A DNA stretch of 64,000 nucleotides from assembly GCF_002850255.1 (NCBI RefSeq), contig NZ_CP022522.1, positions 500,097 to 564,096 on the forward strand, read 5' to 3'. This document shows positions 1 to 9,508 of this stretch, piece by piece (the stretch's first letter is position 1; every line of letters begins with the position of its first letter). The notes below the pieces were generated by a model, which saw only the letters and a program-made list of their open reading frames with translations, made no database searches and had not been told where the DNA came from. Source of the stretch: Pseudoalteromonas sp. NC201. GTDB taxonomy: Bacteria > Pseudomonadota > Gammaproteobacteria > Enterobacterales > Alteromonadaceae. Position numbers and translations under genes: made by a program.

Positions 1-41
1 ATATTAAGTTTCTATCTCTAATCATAATTAATTCCTTTTCT

Positions 42-1349
42 TTAATAGGGTAGTCTTGTGCGGCCTGTGAGTAGCTCTTGCATCATGCCTTGTTTGATTT
101 GGCGGGTTTTTGCCAAGCGTTGTTCAAGGGTTTGGATTTCGTTATCCATATCCGAGAGGATAGTGGCGATAGCGATTTGTTCTCTTTTACAAATGGGAAC
201 TGGCATCAAAGACTCTTTGAACTCAGACATTCCAACTAAATTCTTCATAGCACCACCCTGTGTACCATCTATAATTTTCTCTTGGAATGTATCCCATTTA
301 AAATAGTGACCAAAATAGTCAGGATCTATCGTTTCATTTAGAGTTATCTTCAAGAGTGCCTGATTTATTACTCCCTCCGGGCAGTCATCGGGCACTTTGA
401 ATATTTTTCCTATTGTTCCTGAGCAACTCACAATGAAATCCCCACTGTTTACTGCGAATCGCTTCAACTCTTCAAACTTTTTTTGATTGATAAAGTAGTT
501 GCCCATAGTAGCGTTAGCGTATATAGCATTTCGTTGCTCGTAAACTTTGTAACCACTTTTAGAAAAATGTTCTTTTTTTAACGCGCCACCAAACGGCCCT
601 CTAACGAGGCCATTTGAAGTAGCCATTTCCTTCAAAGTTCTAGTTTCCCAATCCTCAGGGATTTCGCCTAGTTCACTGGGTTTTGTGCCTTTGGGCTGGC
701 CTTGCTTTTTGCCTTCGGTGTAAGTGGCGAATTGGGGTAAACGGGTTTTGCCTGTCAGCAGTTGCTGCATGCTGGCGGTTTTAATCGCTTGTTTTTTTGC
801 GATCAGTTTTTCCAATTCCGTTAATAGCGCATCCACATCGGACAACGCATTGGCAATGGCGGTTTGTTCTTGTTTTGGAGGTATTGCACAAGGTAATTGT
901 TCGAGAGTTGCTTTGTTTAATTTATAACGGCCAGCACCTTGTCTAGATAAATGACTTGTTATTTCACGATGTTTAAAAAACAAATAAAACCACTCAGCCG
1001 TAGCAACTTTTCCCTTAATCACATGAGCATGATTATTTACATTAAACTTACCTTTAGCCAACTGTGTTTGAGGTACAGTTTCAAATTTTAGAAAGTGGTC
1101 ACCATCCTCTCCAATTAGTGCATATTCACCATCAATACGACACTCATTGATATAATCTTGAATTCTAGTGGGGCCATAATATGGGTATTCTCCAGCCATC
1201 GACTCTCGTACTTTAGCACTCAGCGGAAATCTCAATGTATTACAAATTTCAAAGGCTTTAGAAACTTTATTAACTTCCCATTCGCTGGGGATAACTCCAA
1301 CTTCCGTCTGTTTATATCCTTCTGGAATCACTTGCTCTAATGCACTCAT
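42..1349 (-). CDS. hsdS: Type I restriction-modification specificity subunit HsdS
   Basis: DNA-recognition subunit of a type I R-M complex; it sets the bipartite target bound by the HsdM methylase. The protein is built as two tandem target-recognition domains, each opening with a similar stretch (GVIPSEWE near the N-terminus, GEIPEDWE near residue 233). Each domain is followed by a coiled-coil spacer ending in similar words (LLTGKTRLPQ and LLTGRTRLPY). Length is normal for HsdS. I chose the ATG at 1349 over the in-frame GTG at 1358 because it gives a 4-bp ATGA overlap with the hsdM stop and has GGAG about 9 bases upstream. Transcribed with hsdM. No hsdR lies in the window; it would be further left. 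Family assignment is firm; the target sequence cannot be read from the protein. Confidence 0.93.
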   Translation of the reverse strand: MSALEQVIPEGYKQTEVGVIPSEWEVNKVSKAFEICNTLRFPLSAKVRESMAGEYPYYGPTRIQDYINECRIDGEYALIGEDGDHFLKFETVPQTQLAKGKFNVNNHAHVIKGKVATAEWFYLFFKHREITSHLSRQGAGRYKLNKATLEQLPCAIPPKQEQTAIANALSDVDALLTELEKLIAKKQAIKTASMQQLLTGKTRLPQFATYTEGKKQGQPKGTKPSELGEIPEDWETRTLKEMATSNGLVRGPFGGALKKEHFSKSGYKVYEQRNAIYANATMGNYFINQKKFEELKRFAVNSGDFIVSCSGTIGKIFKVPDDCPEGVINQALLKITLNETIDPDYFGHYFKWDTFQEKIIDGTQGGAMKNLVGMSEFKESLMPVPICKREQIAIATILSDMDNEIQTLEQRLAKTRQIKQGMMQELLTGRTRLPY

Positions 1350-3853
1350 AGTGTCCACTCCAAGCCCATTGCTTTTAAATGGCTTGCGACTTTATCACTA
1401 AGCTCGTCAACTGAATTAGAAAGGGTTGGTAATGGTGTGCTGTAGCGCTCTTCCAGTTGTTTAACACGGCTTGCCATTTGTTGGGTTACGCGCTCAATTT
1501 CGGCAACGATATTGGCTTGTAATGTGGCTAGCCATTTGTCATCGACAATCAGAGCTTTGATTTCTTCTATGGTTAGTTTTGGATATTGGTTGAATACGTT
1601 TAAATCCAACGCCTCTTGGGCTTCTTTCACCGCTTTTTTTGCAGCCGCTTCGGCGTTAAACAACTTGGTTGCTTGCTTTAGTGCTTTAACTTCCTCAGTA
1701 TCGGTGGCAAGTTTGGCTCTGGCGGCAACACTGGCTTTGGTGATTTTGTCTTTGTCGTTGAGGGCTTCAACCAATAAGCCATCTTCATTCCCTGTTCCTG
1801 AAGTGCCTTCTTCCAAATAGTTTTCAAGTGCTTGGGTGGCTTCGTCTTGTTTGGCTTGCAGGACATCAACTTTCGCTTGTTCGTCAGCAAAGTAGCGGGC
1901 GACAATTAAGCTTGGTGGAATAATCTCGGCTTTATACTTTTTCTTATTGATAATTAAGTCGGGTGTTTCTTTAAGCTTTTCGCCTTTTTTAGCCACTAGT
2001 TCACGAAGTGTATTACCTGCTTGCCAATCGTCCTGTACCAATACATACACATCGTCCTGCATGGTATCTGCCCAGTAATCCATAAGGATTTGGTAAATAT
2101 CGTATTTGCTTAATAGGTCGCTATTGGCATAGCTGTTCAGTAAGTTTTCTGAAATGGTAAAGATAAAGTTCTTCGGGTTATCGCCAACCTTGATTTCTTT
2201 AAGTTTTGCTTCTGATATCCACTGTTTAAATGGCAATAGGCTACGAGCGGCAAAGTCTTTAAATTCTTGATGCGCCAAAATGGTGCTTTTTACTTGGCCG
2301 GCTTCTACCAGTGCGTGGCTATAGCCGTTTCTTTTTGGGTTGGGTTCTGGCTTGAACAATGTGGCACGAATGCTAGGGAATACCCGCCAGTAATGTTCAA
2401 GGGCATCAATATCACGGTTTGGAATACCACCTTGCAGATGCGCACTTAAGTCGTGTAGGTCTTCTGGTTCAGAGGAGTCGATATAACGTGGGATATTAAG
2501 GTTGTAATCGTTAGCGGCAATTTCATCAATTTCCACTAAACGGCTGTAACGCTCAAGCTCCAAGCCTTTGTTAAAGACATCAACAATTTTATGGATATCT
2601 TGGCTGCGTAGGCGGTTTTTATTGCCATCTTTAATAAAGCCTTTGCTGGCATCAATCATAAAGATTGGGCGACCTGATATAGTTGGCAACACAGCATCAT
2701 CTTCGGTAAAGCTACCACTTGACTCAATAATGGCTTTTTGTGCATGTTCTTTATCAATCACAATAATACACGCAGGAATACCCGTACCGTAGAACAAGTT
2801 AGCAGGTAAACCAATAATGCCTTTGATGTAACCTTGTTTGATAAGGTTTTCACGGACCGTAGCTTCGGCATTACCACGGAATAACACACCATGCGGTAAG
2901 ATCACTGCACCTTTACCTGTGCTTTTTAAGCTTTTGAGAATGTGTAGTAAGAAGGTGTAGTCACCGTTTTTCTCAGGCGGAATGCCCCATGTAAAACGAT
3001 CATAAATATCTGCTTCAGGGTTTAAACCGCTGGTCCAGTTTTTATTTGAAAAAGGCGGGTTGGCAACTGCAAAGTCGAAGGTTTTTAGCGCGGCTCCATT
3101 TTTAAATGCTGGTGACGAAAGCGTATTACCTTGTGCAATTGTACGTATATCGGATACATGCCCATGTAAAATCATATTCATTTTAGATAGAGCTGATGTA
3201 GTTACATCCATCTCTTGCCCGAATATCGATAAGCCTCGCGGGGCCTCATCACTGGCTTTTAATAATAGTGAGCCTGAACCACAAGTTGGGTCATACACGG
3301 TAGCATCTTGTGGCGTGTCTTCTGTTATGCCAACAACTTTTGCCAGAATTTGTGATACTTCGGATGGCGTATAGAATTGACCTTTTGATTTACCTGATTC
3401 AGTAGCGAAATGACGCATTAGATATTCGTAAGCGTCACCTAATAGGTCATCACCGCCAGCACGGTTTGAAGATAAGTCTAAGCCTTGGAAAATACCGACT
3501 AACTTAGTTAGGCGATCAACCATTTCTTTGCCTTTTCCGAGCTTGTCTTCATCGTTGAAGTCGGCAACGTCTATCACGCCTTTTAGGTCATTTTCTTCGG
3601 CAAGGGCTGAAATAATTTTATTAATTTTATCGCCAATTTCTTTGTCGTTTTTGGCGGCTATCATATCGTCATAGCTTGCACCTTCTGGTACAACAATCAT
3701 CCCGTATGGGTCGCCTTTGTATTTGTCGCTGACGTACTTCATAAAAAGCATCGTTAGCACGTAGTCTTTATACTGGCTGGCATCCATACCGCCACGCAGT
3801 TCGTCACAGCTTGCCCATAATGATGAATAAAGTTCTGTCTTTTTAATTGCCAT
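1346..3853 (-). CDS. hsdM: Type I restriction-modification methyltransferase HsdM (long form)
   Basis: N6-adenine DNA methyltransferase subunit. The N-terminal helical HsdM domain spans about residues 1-150. The S-adenosylmethionine motif DPTCGSGSLLLKA is at 188-200 and the catalytic NPPF at 265-268. At 835 residues it is longer than the roughly 500-residue classical HsdM. The extra C-terminal part, from about residue 500, is Lys/Glu/Ala-rich, predicted helical, and ends in what looks like a coiled coil; long HsdM proteins of this kind exist. It lies between a small HTH-like gene (33 bp upstream) and hsdS (4-bp overlap), so the three are likely one transcript. Confidence in the methylase call is high. 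The role of the extension is unknown. Confidence 0.94.
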   Translation of the reverse strand: MAIKKTELYSSLWASCDELRGGMDASQYKDYVLTMLFMKYVSDKYKGDPYGMIVVPEGASYDDMIAAKNDKEIGDKINKIISALAEENDLKGVIDVADFNDEDKLGKGKEMVDRLTKLVGIFQGLDLSSNRAGGDDLLGDAYEYLMRHFATESGKSKGQFYTPSEVSQILAKVVGITEDTPQDATVYDPTCGSGSLLLKASDEAPRGLSIFGQEMDVTTSALSKMNMILHGHVSDIRTIAQGNTLSSPAFKNGAALKTFDFAVANPPFSNKNWTSGLNPEADIYDRFTWGIPPEKNGDYTFLLHILKSLKSTGKGAVILPHGVLFRGNAEATVRENLIKQGYIKGIIGLPANLFYGTGIPACIIVIDKEHAQKAIIESSGSFTEDDAVLPTISGRPIFMIDASKGFIKDGNKNRLRSQDIHKIVDVFNKGLELERYSRLVEIDEIAANDYNLNIPRYIDSSEPEDLHDLSAHLQGGIPNRDIDALEHYWRVFPSIRATLFKPEPNPKRNGYSHALVEAGQVKSTILAHQEFKDFAARSLLPFKQWISEAKLKEIKVGDNPKNFIFTISENLLNSYANSDLLSKYDIYQILMDYWADTMQDDVYVLVQDDWQAGNTLRELVAKKGEKLKETPDLIINKKKYKAEIIPPSLIVARYFADEQAKVDVLQAKQDEATQALENYLEEGTSGTGNEDGLLVEALNDKDKITKASVAARAKLATDTEEVKALKQATKLFNAEAAAKKAVKEAQEALDLNVFNQYPKLTIEEIKALIVDDKWLATLQANIVAEIERVTQQMASRVKQLEERYSTPLPTLSNSVDELSDKVASHLKAMGLEWTL

Positions 3854-3886
3854 GTGTGTTCCTAAAAACCTTGTGATAGAGCGCTG

Positions 3887-4126
3887 TTAGAGCAAGTCGG
3901 TGTTTAAGCCAGCGGCTTTTAAACGGTGAGTTAGATTACGCATTTTCGAAAATTCAGTACCAAAGCTAGGTTTTAAGCCAACGCCTTCGCAAAATTCTTT
4001 GGCTGTCATGCTTTTTAAATCGTCTGCGTATTTGATCATTTGCAGGTGTAGTTCAGTGGTGTACTGGTTGCGTGGCGCTTCAATTAATGCTTGTTTGATA
4101 TGATCGAAGATTGCTTGCTCATTCAT
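3887..4126 (-). CDS. Small HTH-like protein leading the R-M operon
   Basis: A 79-residue protein, mostly helical, with a central stretch (TAKEFCEGVGLKPSFGTEFSK) that could form a helix-turn-helix. I know similar small proteins next to type I hsdM genes but cannot name a characterised one. It is the first gene of the hsd operon and sits 31 bp downstream of a perfect 18-bp palindrome, so a regulator of R-M expression is a reasonable guess. It could instead be a structural partner of the complex. Start ATG at 4126 is the only good one; the sequence AGAATCGCC just upstream gives a weak ribosome binding site. Confidence 0.7.
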   Translation of the reverse strand: MNEQAIFDHIKQALIEAPRNQYTTELHLQMIKYADDLKSMTAKEFCEGVGLKPSFGTEFSKMRNLTHRLKAAGLNTDLL

Positions 4127-4156
4127 AAGGCGATTCTTCTTTTGGATATGATTTAG

Positions 4157-4174
4157 CTAATTTATATAAATTAG
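4157..4174. promoter_or_regulatory. Perfect 18-bp palindrome upstream of the hsd operon
   Basis: CTAATTTATATAAATTAG is its own reverse complement. It lies 31 bp before the start of the small HTH-like gene, where a promoter of the R-M operon would be. It is AT-rich and includes a TATAAA-like core that could also serve as a -10 element on either strand. A dimeric regulator site is inferred. Confidence 0.5.
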
Positions 4175-4361
4175 ATAATTTATCAAGGGAAGAAGCCGAA
4201 AATAATGTCGCTTCGACTTATTTGTTCTCAGTTTCAGCTGTATATAACTAGTAATCGCGTGCGAGGCTTGCTATTGATGCTTTTCGTTATGCGGTTTATC
4301 TACTCCAGAAACTATAGTGCTATAAATTCCGGCTTATCAAAAGAAAGGTTTTACCAATTAA

Positions 4362-4394
4362 AAAGGACACTAAGTATGGCACTTAGTGTCCTTT
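4362..4394 (-). terminator. Terminator of the RND efflux operon
   Basis: A 14-bp perfect stem (AAAGGACACTAAGT with its complement) closes a 5-base loop, and on the minus strand is followed by a run of T. It starts 17 bp past the stop of the RND permease at 4411. Confidence 0.85.
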
Positions 4395-4410
4395 AGTTGT
4401 TAGCCAATTA

Positions 4411-7400
4411 TCACGTCATACTGACTTTGCCTACCAACTGTGCTTCAGGGTAGGTTTCAATGGTTTCGGCTTCGCCACGGTGATCGCTGGCTAACTTTTC
4501 ATAAAGTAGCGGTAAGACAATCAAAGTGAAGAAAGTACCAATGAGCATGCCTGCGACTAAGATAATACCTATACTGTTGCGCGCTTCTGCGCCTGCACCG
4601 GTTACCAATACCAAGGGGAAGTGACCAAGCACGGTTGCGCCTGTAGTCATCAGTATAGGTCTTAGACGTGTGGCCGCAGCCCCTTTTACCGCCTCAAATT
4701 TCGATTTACCTTCAAGCTGTAAATGGTTCGCAAATTCAACAATCAAGATGCCATTTTTGGCTATTAAACCGATAAGCGTAATTAGGCCGATTTGGCTGTA
4801 AATGTTGACGGTCGTGAGTGATAAAAACGGTAGCATCAATGCACCTGCGAGTGCCAAAGGTGCGCAGCCGAGTAGTACCACGAGCGGATCTCTAAAGCTG
4901 TTGAACTGGATCGTCAGCAAGAAAAACACCACTATCATGGCAAATAGGAGTACGCCAACCATGGTGTTGCCTTCTTTTCTTAGCTGTCTTGATTCACCAG
5001 CGTAGTCAATGGAGTAGTGACTAGGTAAGACCTCTGCTGCAATTTCTTCAACCTGTGTTAGCGCTTGCTCTTTGGTTATGTGCGGTAGTGTGCCTGCCAA
5101 TATTCTAAACGAGTTTTGCTGGTTGAATGAGCCAAGCACTCTCGGGCTTGTAAAGGTGCGTAAGGTGGCAAATGCTGAAATCGGAATAAGATCGCCAGCA
5201 TCCGTTCTTACTTGCATATTAAGAATATTCTCAGGATTGTACCTTTCGTCATTGCCCACAATTGGAATGACGCGGTAGGCTTTGCCTTCTTTGTTGAAGT
5301 AGTTGGCAAAATTATTCGACATATAAATGCTAAGTTGCTCGTTTACCGACGACAAGTTTAGACCTAAGTCAGCAACTAGCTCTCGGTCGATTTCAAGCTC
5401 GGCTTGCGGCAGGTCGATTTTTAGGTCGGTATTGACGAACATAAAGCTGCCACTGGCGGTGGCGCGTTGAATAATCTCATCGGCGTACTGCTTCATCGCG
5501 GTTGGGTCGTCACTGGCACGGAATACCACTTCAACGTCAAACTGCCCTGCGGTAGGAAGCGATGCAGGTAAAATAGGGAATAAACTTAGTCCAGTGACGC
5601 TGCCTAACCGGCCGTATAGGTCGTATAGTAAGTCGTGTACTGAATTTTCTCGCTCATCAAATGGTGCAAGCTCTACACCACCAAAGCCTGCTGCCGCCGT
5701 AATAATCTGCCAAGTAAACTCAGCGCCTTCAGTGGCGTTCATGACCTCGGCAGTGTCATTCATTTTCGCTGACGTATAAGCTTGAGAAGACTCAGGTGGT
5801 GCTTCCACTACGACTTGGATACTGCTTTGATCTTCGATAGGGGCTAGCTCTTTTTGTGATAACAGGTAAAACGGCACCGACAATAAAGAGAACACGATAG
5901 CGACAAAAAAGACCTGTGGACGCCACTTAAACAAGGTATCGAGTGCACGAAAATAGAACGTTTGTAATCGATCAAAATAGCCATTGACCTTTTGCGTTAA
6001 TTTACCTTCTTTACCGCCTTCGGGATTAACGTAAGCACTCATGATGGGCGATAAGGTAATAGCAACCAGTCCAGAAATTAATACCGCAATGGCTAGGGTG
6101 AACGCGAACTCTCGGAATAAGAACCCCGTTAAACCTGTTAAAAATCCGATTGGCGCGTAGACCGCTGCAAGGGTCAGCGTCATGGCAATTATTGGGACGA
6201 GTAATTGACGTGAACTGATAAGCGCGGCTTGTAATCTGGGTTTGCCTTCGCGCATATGACGCGCAACGTTTTCAACTACCACTATGGCATCATCCACCAC
6301 TAACCCAACAGAAAGTACGATAGCCAAAATAGTCAGTAAGTTGAGTGAAAAGCCCATTGCTGAGATCACCGCGATTGCGCCTAAAATCGAGATAGGAATG
6401 GTAACCAGCGGCACCATGGCGGTTCTAAACGAGCCCATCATCGCGAGTACAACAATCCCCACAAGTAGGACGGTTTCCCCAAGCGTGGTGAAGATTTCTT
6501 TTATGGAATCACGCATATAAAGCGTGCCATCGTAGCCAATTCTTAGATGCATGCCGTCGGGTAAGATGGTATTAATCTCATCAATCTTTTTATACAGCGC
6601 GTCACCAATATCGATTTCATTGGCACCTGGTAATGCCCACACCGCTAAGAATACTGTATCGTGGTCATCAAGGCGTGCGGTTACCATGCCTTCGGCCTCA
6701 CCGAGTTCTACCGTGGCGATGTTACCAAGCTTAAGTTGCGTGCCATCGATTTCTTTTACCACTAGGTTGTTAAAATCGGCTACCGTTTTTAACGAGGTAT
6801 TGGCCATTAGGTCGATGCGTTGTCTGTTATTTTCACTGTAACCTAAGGTGGCAATGGTGTTGTTTGCTTGTAGCGCGGCAAATACATCGCTGGCACTTAC
6901 GCCATAGATAGCGAGTTTTTCGGTATCGAGCCAAATTCGCATTGCTGGATCGCGGCCACCTTCCAGCGTCACTTTTTGTACACCGGGAATATCAGACATT
7001 GAAGGGACAACATTTCGGATCAAATAATCGCTCACGTTATTACGTGGCAGACCTTGAGATTCCACATCGAGATAGAATACCGCATACGGACTATCGGCAC
7101 GTACGATTTGAATGGCTGGATCTTCCGCTCCGCTGGGTAACTCAAACTTAATCTGGTTTAATCGGGTGGTCAGCTCAGCCAAGGCATCGGTGGTACTGTG
7201 ATTAAGCTCAAGCCAAGCGGTGACTTTGCTAAGTCCCGAGGTAGTTATCGAGTCTACATAGTCGACACCCGGGACAGTAGAGGCCACTCGCTCGATAGGC
7301 TCGGTCACATAGCCTTTAACGACGTCTGCGGCTGCGCCCGTATAGACAGTATTGATCACCAGTGAGGCACTTTCTATTTTTGGATATTGCTGCACCGATA

Positions 7401-7518
7401 TATCTCGGGCGGCATTAAAACCCGCTAGCACAATAAGCAATGACACCACGATCGCTAGTACCGGCCGGTTAACAAAAATATCCATGATAGACGGCTTATT
7501 TTCGTGTAATGCGCTCAT
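4411..7518 (-). CDS. RND multidrug efflux inner-membrane permease (AcrB/MexB type)
   Basis: Proton-driven trimeric pump that exports drugs and other amphiphiles in concert with a periplasmic adaptor and a TolC-type outer-membrane channel. At 1035 residues it has the usual HAE1-RND length. The N-terminus MDIFVNRPVLAIVVSLLIVL is the typical TM1 start. The paired aspartates of the proton relay are visible in VGLVVDDAIVVVEN near residue 405. Two large periplasmic loops follow TM1 and TM7. It overlaps the adaptor gene by one base (TAATG), so translation is coupled. No outer-membrane channel gene accompanies it, so a TolC encoded elsewhere is presumably used. Substrate is unknown. It belongs to the subgroup with shorter C-termini seen in Vibrio and Pseudoalteromonas. 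Confidence 0.95.
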   Translation of the reverse strand: MSALHENKPSIMDIFVNRPVLAIVVSLLIVLAGFNAARDISVQQYPKIESASLVINTVYTGAAADVVKGYVTEPIERVASTVPGVDYVDSITTSGLSKVTAWLELNHSTTDALAELTTRLNQIKFELPSGAEDPAIQIVRADSPYAVFYLDVESQGLPRNNVSDYLIRNVVPSMSDIPGVQKVTLEGGRDPAMRIWLDTEKLAIYGVSASDVFAALQANNTIATLGYSENNRQRIDLMANTSLKTVADFNNLVVKEIDGTQLKLGNIATVELGEAEGMVTARLDDHDTVFLAVWALPGANEIDIGDALYKKIDEINTILPDGMHLRIGYDGTLYMRDSIKEIFTTLGETVLLVGIVVLAMMGSFRTAMVPLVTIPISILGAIAVISAMGFSLNLLTILAIVLSVGLVVDDAIVVVENVARHMREGKPRLQAALISSRQLLVPIIAMTLTLAAVYAPIGFLTGLTGFLFREFAFTLAIAVLISGLVAITLSPIMSAYVNPEGGKEGKLTQKVNGYFDRLQTFYFRALDTLFKWRPQVFFVAIVFSLLSVPFYLLSQKELAPIEDQSSIQVVVEAPPESSQAYTSAKMNDTAEVMNATEGAEFTWQIITAAAGFGGVELAPFDERENSVHDLLYDLYGRLGSVTGLSLFPILPASLPTAGQFDVEVVFRASDDPTAMKQYADEIIQRATASGSFMFVNTDLKIDLPQAELEIDRELVADLGLNLSSVNEQLSIYMSNNFANYFNKEGKAYRVIPIVGNDERYNPENILNMQVRTDAGDLIPISAFATLRTFTSPRVLGSFNQQNSFRILAGTLPHITKEQALTQVEEIAAEVLPSHYSIDYAGESRQLRKEGNTMVGVLLFAMIVVFFLLTIQFNSFRDPLVVLLGCAPLALAGALMLPFLSLTTVNIYSQIGLITLIGLIAKNGILIVEFANHLQLEGKSKFEAVKGAAATRLRPILMTTGATVLGHFPLVLVTGAGAEARNSIGIILVAGMLIGTFFTLIVLPLLYEKLASDHRGEAETIETYPEAQLVGKVSMT

Positions 7519-8618
7519 TACTGGCCTCCGTTATTGCCATCAACAGCGGCAACCTGATCGGTATAAACCAGTAAATTTTCTTGTAGCTTGAATGCCCCCT
7601 CAGCAGCAATAAATTCACCACCACGCAGGCCAGATAGTACAAGTTGCTGATCGTTTACCTTATCGCCTAAAGTAATTTTTACCGGTTTTGCTCGCCAGTT
7701 TTGGCTGTCGTCCTTTTCAAGTACATAAACAAATTCGCCAAAGTGATTGCGCGTAATTGCATTGGTTGGCACAACTGCGGCGTTCACAATCTCGGTTGGT
7801 ACATTGACTAACACCATTTGATTGTGGCTGAGTGTGCCATTGCTGTTTTGTAGCTCAGCACGATAACTTTGTTGACGCGATGCGACATCGACCATTGGCA
7901 TTTTGGCTGATACGCGAGCAGGCATTTGGCCGCTAGCATTAGAAATTGCCACGCTAACGTCTTCGCCTATATTAGGTTGTGGTAAGGTTTGTGGAATTTT
8001 GAAATCCACCCAAATGCTGTCCTCTAACCCAACCAAGAAAGTGATTTCGCTATTGGCATCAAGTAATTGACCAACTTGATATTGTTCTAACCCCGTTTGA
8101 CCCGGGTAAGGTGCACGAATGGTTTTTTTCTCGATTAATGTGGTTAGTCGTTTTACGTCTGCCTGATTAATTGCCACCTCAGCTTCGGCTTTGTCCACCT
8201 CATCTGGGCTGATCCGCTTTTGTTCTAGTAATTTGGCAACCCGTTGATAGGTTGATTTAGCAAGCTTTACTCGAGCTTTAGCCGCTAATAGATTTGCCTC
8301 ATCAATGCTGCTATCTAAGCGCAACAATATTTGGTTCGCTTCCACTTGTTCACCGGGTTTAAAACCGACGTAAGTGATAAGACCAGGATACTCGTTACTA
8401 ATGGTGACGGTGCGCTTGGCATGGAGCTGACCTACAACCTTAACCGATTTAATATGCTCAGTGGTTGATACATACGTGCTTTTTACCGAAGCCGAAGGCT
8501 CCGGAAAAGACTCCCCGAAGGCGATTGCTGCTTGGATTTGTGTAAACTTCACAAAACCAAGGCTGGTAATAACGATGAGAATGATGACAACGGCCATAAG
8601 CCAACGTTTGATGTTCAT
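7518..8618 (-). CDS. RND efflux periplasmic adaptor (membrane fusion protein)
   Basis: Links the RND permease to the outer-membrane channel. The N-terminus has one membrane anchor (residues about 5-25). Next comes a biotinyl-lipoyl-like half motif (GYITYVGFKPGEQVEANQ-type region around residue 80), then a helical hairpin (about 105-165) and beta-barrel domains. The 366-residue length is normal for the AcrA/MexA family. Encoded between its TetR regulator (15-bp gap) and the permease (1-base overlap) as one operon. Family is certain, substrate is not. Confidence 0.94.
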   Translation of the reverse strand: MNIKRWLMAVVIILIVITSLGFVKFTQIQAAIAFGESFPEPSASVKSTYVSTTEHIKSVKVVGQLHAKRTVTISNEYPGLITYVGFKPGEQVEANQILLRLDSSIDEANLLAAKARVKLAKSTYQRVAKLLEQKRISPDEVDKAEAEVAINQADVKRLTTLIEKKTIRAPYPGQTGLEQYQVGQLLDANSEITFLVGLEDSIWVDFKIPQTLPQPNIGEDVSVAISNASGQMPARVSAKMPMVDVASRQQSYRAELQNSNGTLSHNQMVLVNVPTEIVNAAVVPTNAITRNHFGEFVYVLEKDDSQNWRAKPVKITLGDKVNDQQLVLSGLRGGEFIAAEGAFKLQENLLVYTDQVAAVDGNNGGQ

Positions 8619-8633
8619 TGTGATTTCCTTAAG

Positions 8634-9359
8634 TTAACGAAGCTCGAGCGCTTGCAATTCTTTCTCTATGCGTACCAGAGAATCTTGAGTGATAGGTTGT
8701 TGCCATGGATAACTGTTAAGTAGCCTCACCGTGCTGCGAATAACAGGATCATTAAGCTCAAGTGGTGCGAGCAATGAAGCTGTGCCCTCAACAATTTGCT
8801 TAGTTTGTTGCAAGCGCAGTACTTGCTCATATCCTACGGTAAGCGCCCATCCGGTGATGATGATTTCTTCTATCATGTCGTGTAGATCTGGTGTAGCTTG
8901 CAACTCACCTGCTTCAATGCCATCAATCAGCGCCTGTTTAAACACGTTTTCACAACCACCACAGGATTCGATAATTTTATTGGTCCAAAACTCAGAAGCC
9001 CTTTTGATCACCGCCTCATTGGTGGAGTAGGACTGTAATTCATAATCAAAAGAGAAGCGTTTAAGCTTTTGTGGCGAGATAAGACACACCGCGAGCATGC
9101 GTTCTGGCGTGCTAAGTGGTAACGACAACACTTGCTTAAAAACACTGGATGTATGGGTAAAAGACTCATAGGCCAGCGCCATTACTAGGTCTTCTTTAGT
9201 CTGCACAAATTTATAGATTGAGCCCATAGACAATCCTGCAAGCAAAGAGACCTTTGCCATTGTAAAGTCAGTGACTGAAGACTCATTAATGCATTGTTCC
9301 GCAGCGTTTAAAATCATGCGTTGCTGGGTTTCTTTATCATATTTAGGTGCCGGTGCCAT
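8634..9359 (-). CDS. TetR-family repressor of the efflux operon
   Basis: A 241-residue TetR-type protein. The N-terminal DNA-binding domain includes the helix-turn-helix around residues 36-58 (TMAKVSLLAGLSMGSIYKF), followed by an all-helical ligand domain. It is the first gene of the regulator-adaptor-permease operon and lies 17 bp downstream of a 37-bp perfect inverted repeat, so it most likely represses its own operon until an effector (drug or metabolite) binds. AAGGAG 5-10 bases before the ATG at 9359 is a strong ribosome binding site. Ligand unknown. Confidence 0.92.
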   Translation of the reverse strand: MAPAPKYDKETQQRMILNAAEQCINESSVTDFTMAKVSLLAGLSMGSIYKFVQTKEDLVMALAYESFTHTSSVFKQVLSLPLSTPERMLAVCLISPQKLKRFSFDYELQSYSTNEAVIKRASEFWTNKIIESCGGCENVFKQALIDGIEAGELQATPDLHDMIEEIIITGWALTVGYEQVLRLQQTKQIVEGTASLLAPLELNDPVIRSTVRLLNSYPWQQPITQDSLVRIEKELQALELR

Positions 9360-9375
9360 CGTTTCTCCTTAGGGT

Positions 9376-9439
9376 TTGAACCTTATTCGAATGGCATTCG
9401 AATAAGGTTCAATTATAGAGAGCATTTTTAAAAGTGCAA
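9376..9439 (-). promoter_or_regulatory. Promoter and TetR operator of the RND efflux operon
   Basis: Read on the minus strand, a sigma70-like promoter has -35 TTGCAC (9434-9439), a 16-bp spacer, and a consensus -10 TATAAT (9412-9417). Directly downstream is a perfect inverted repeat with 17-bp arms (TTGAACCTTATTCGAAT, 9376-9392 and 9396-9412) around a 3-base centre. It covers the expected transcription start, the right place for a repressor. The TetR gene begins 17 bp further on. Confidence 0.85.
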
Positions 9440-9508
9440 TAAGTAATCAGGGGGCTTGCTTGAAAATGCGATTTAAAGATATCAAAGGGAGTAGAATGAA
9501 TGCGCTGT

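Noticed and set aside
42..4126. Wider defence island
   Set aside because: Only the R-M genes are seen; the genes to the right are an efflux operon and core genes, and nothing to the left is visible.
4205..4396. 63-codon frame between the R-M and RND operons
   Set aside because: Runs into the RND terminator stem and has no coding features.
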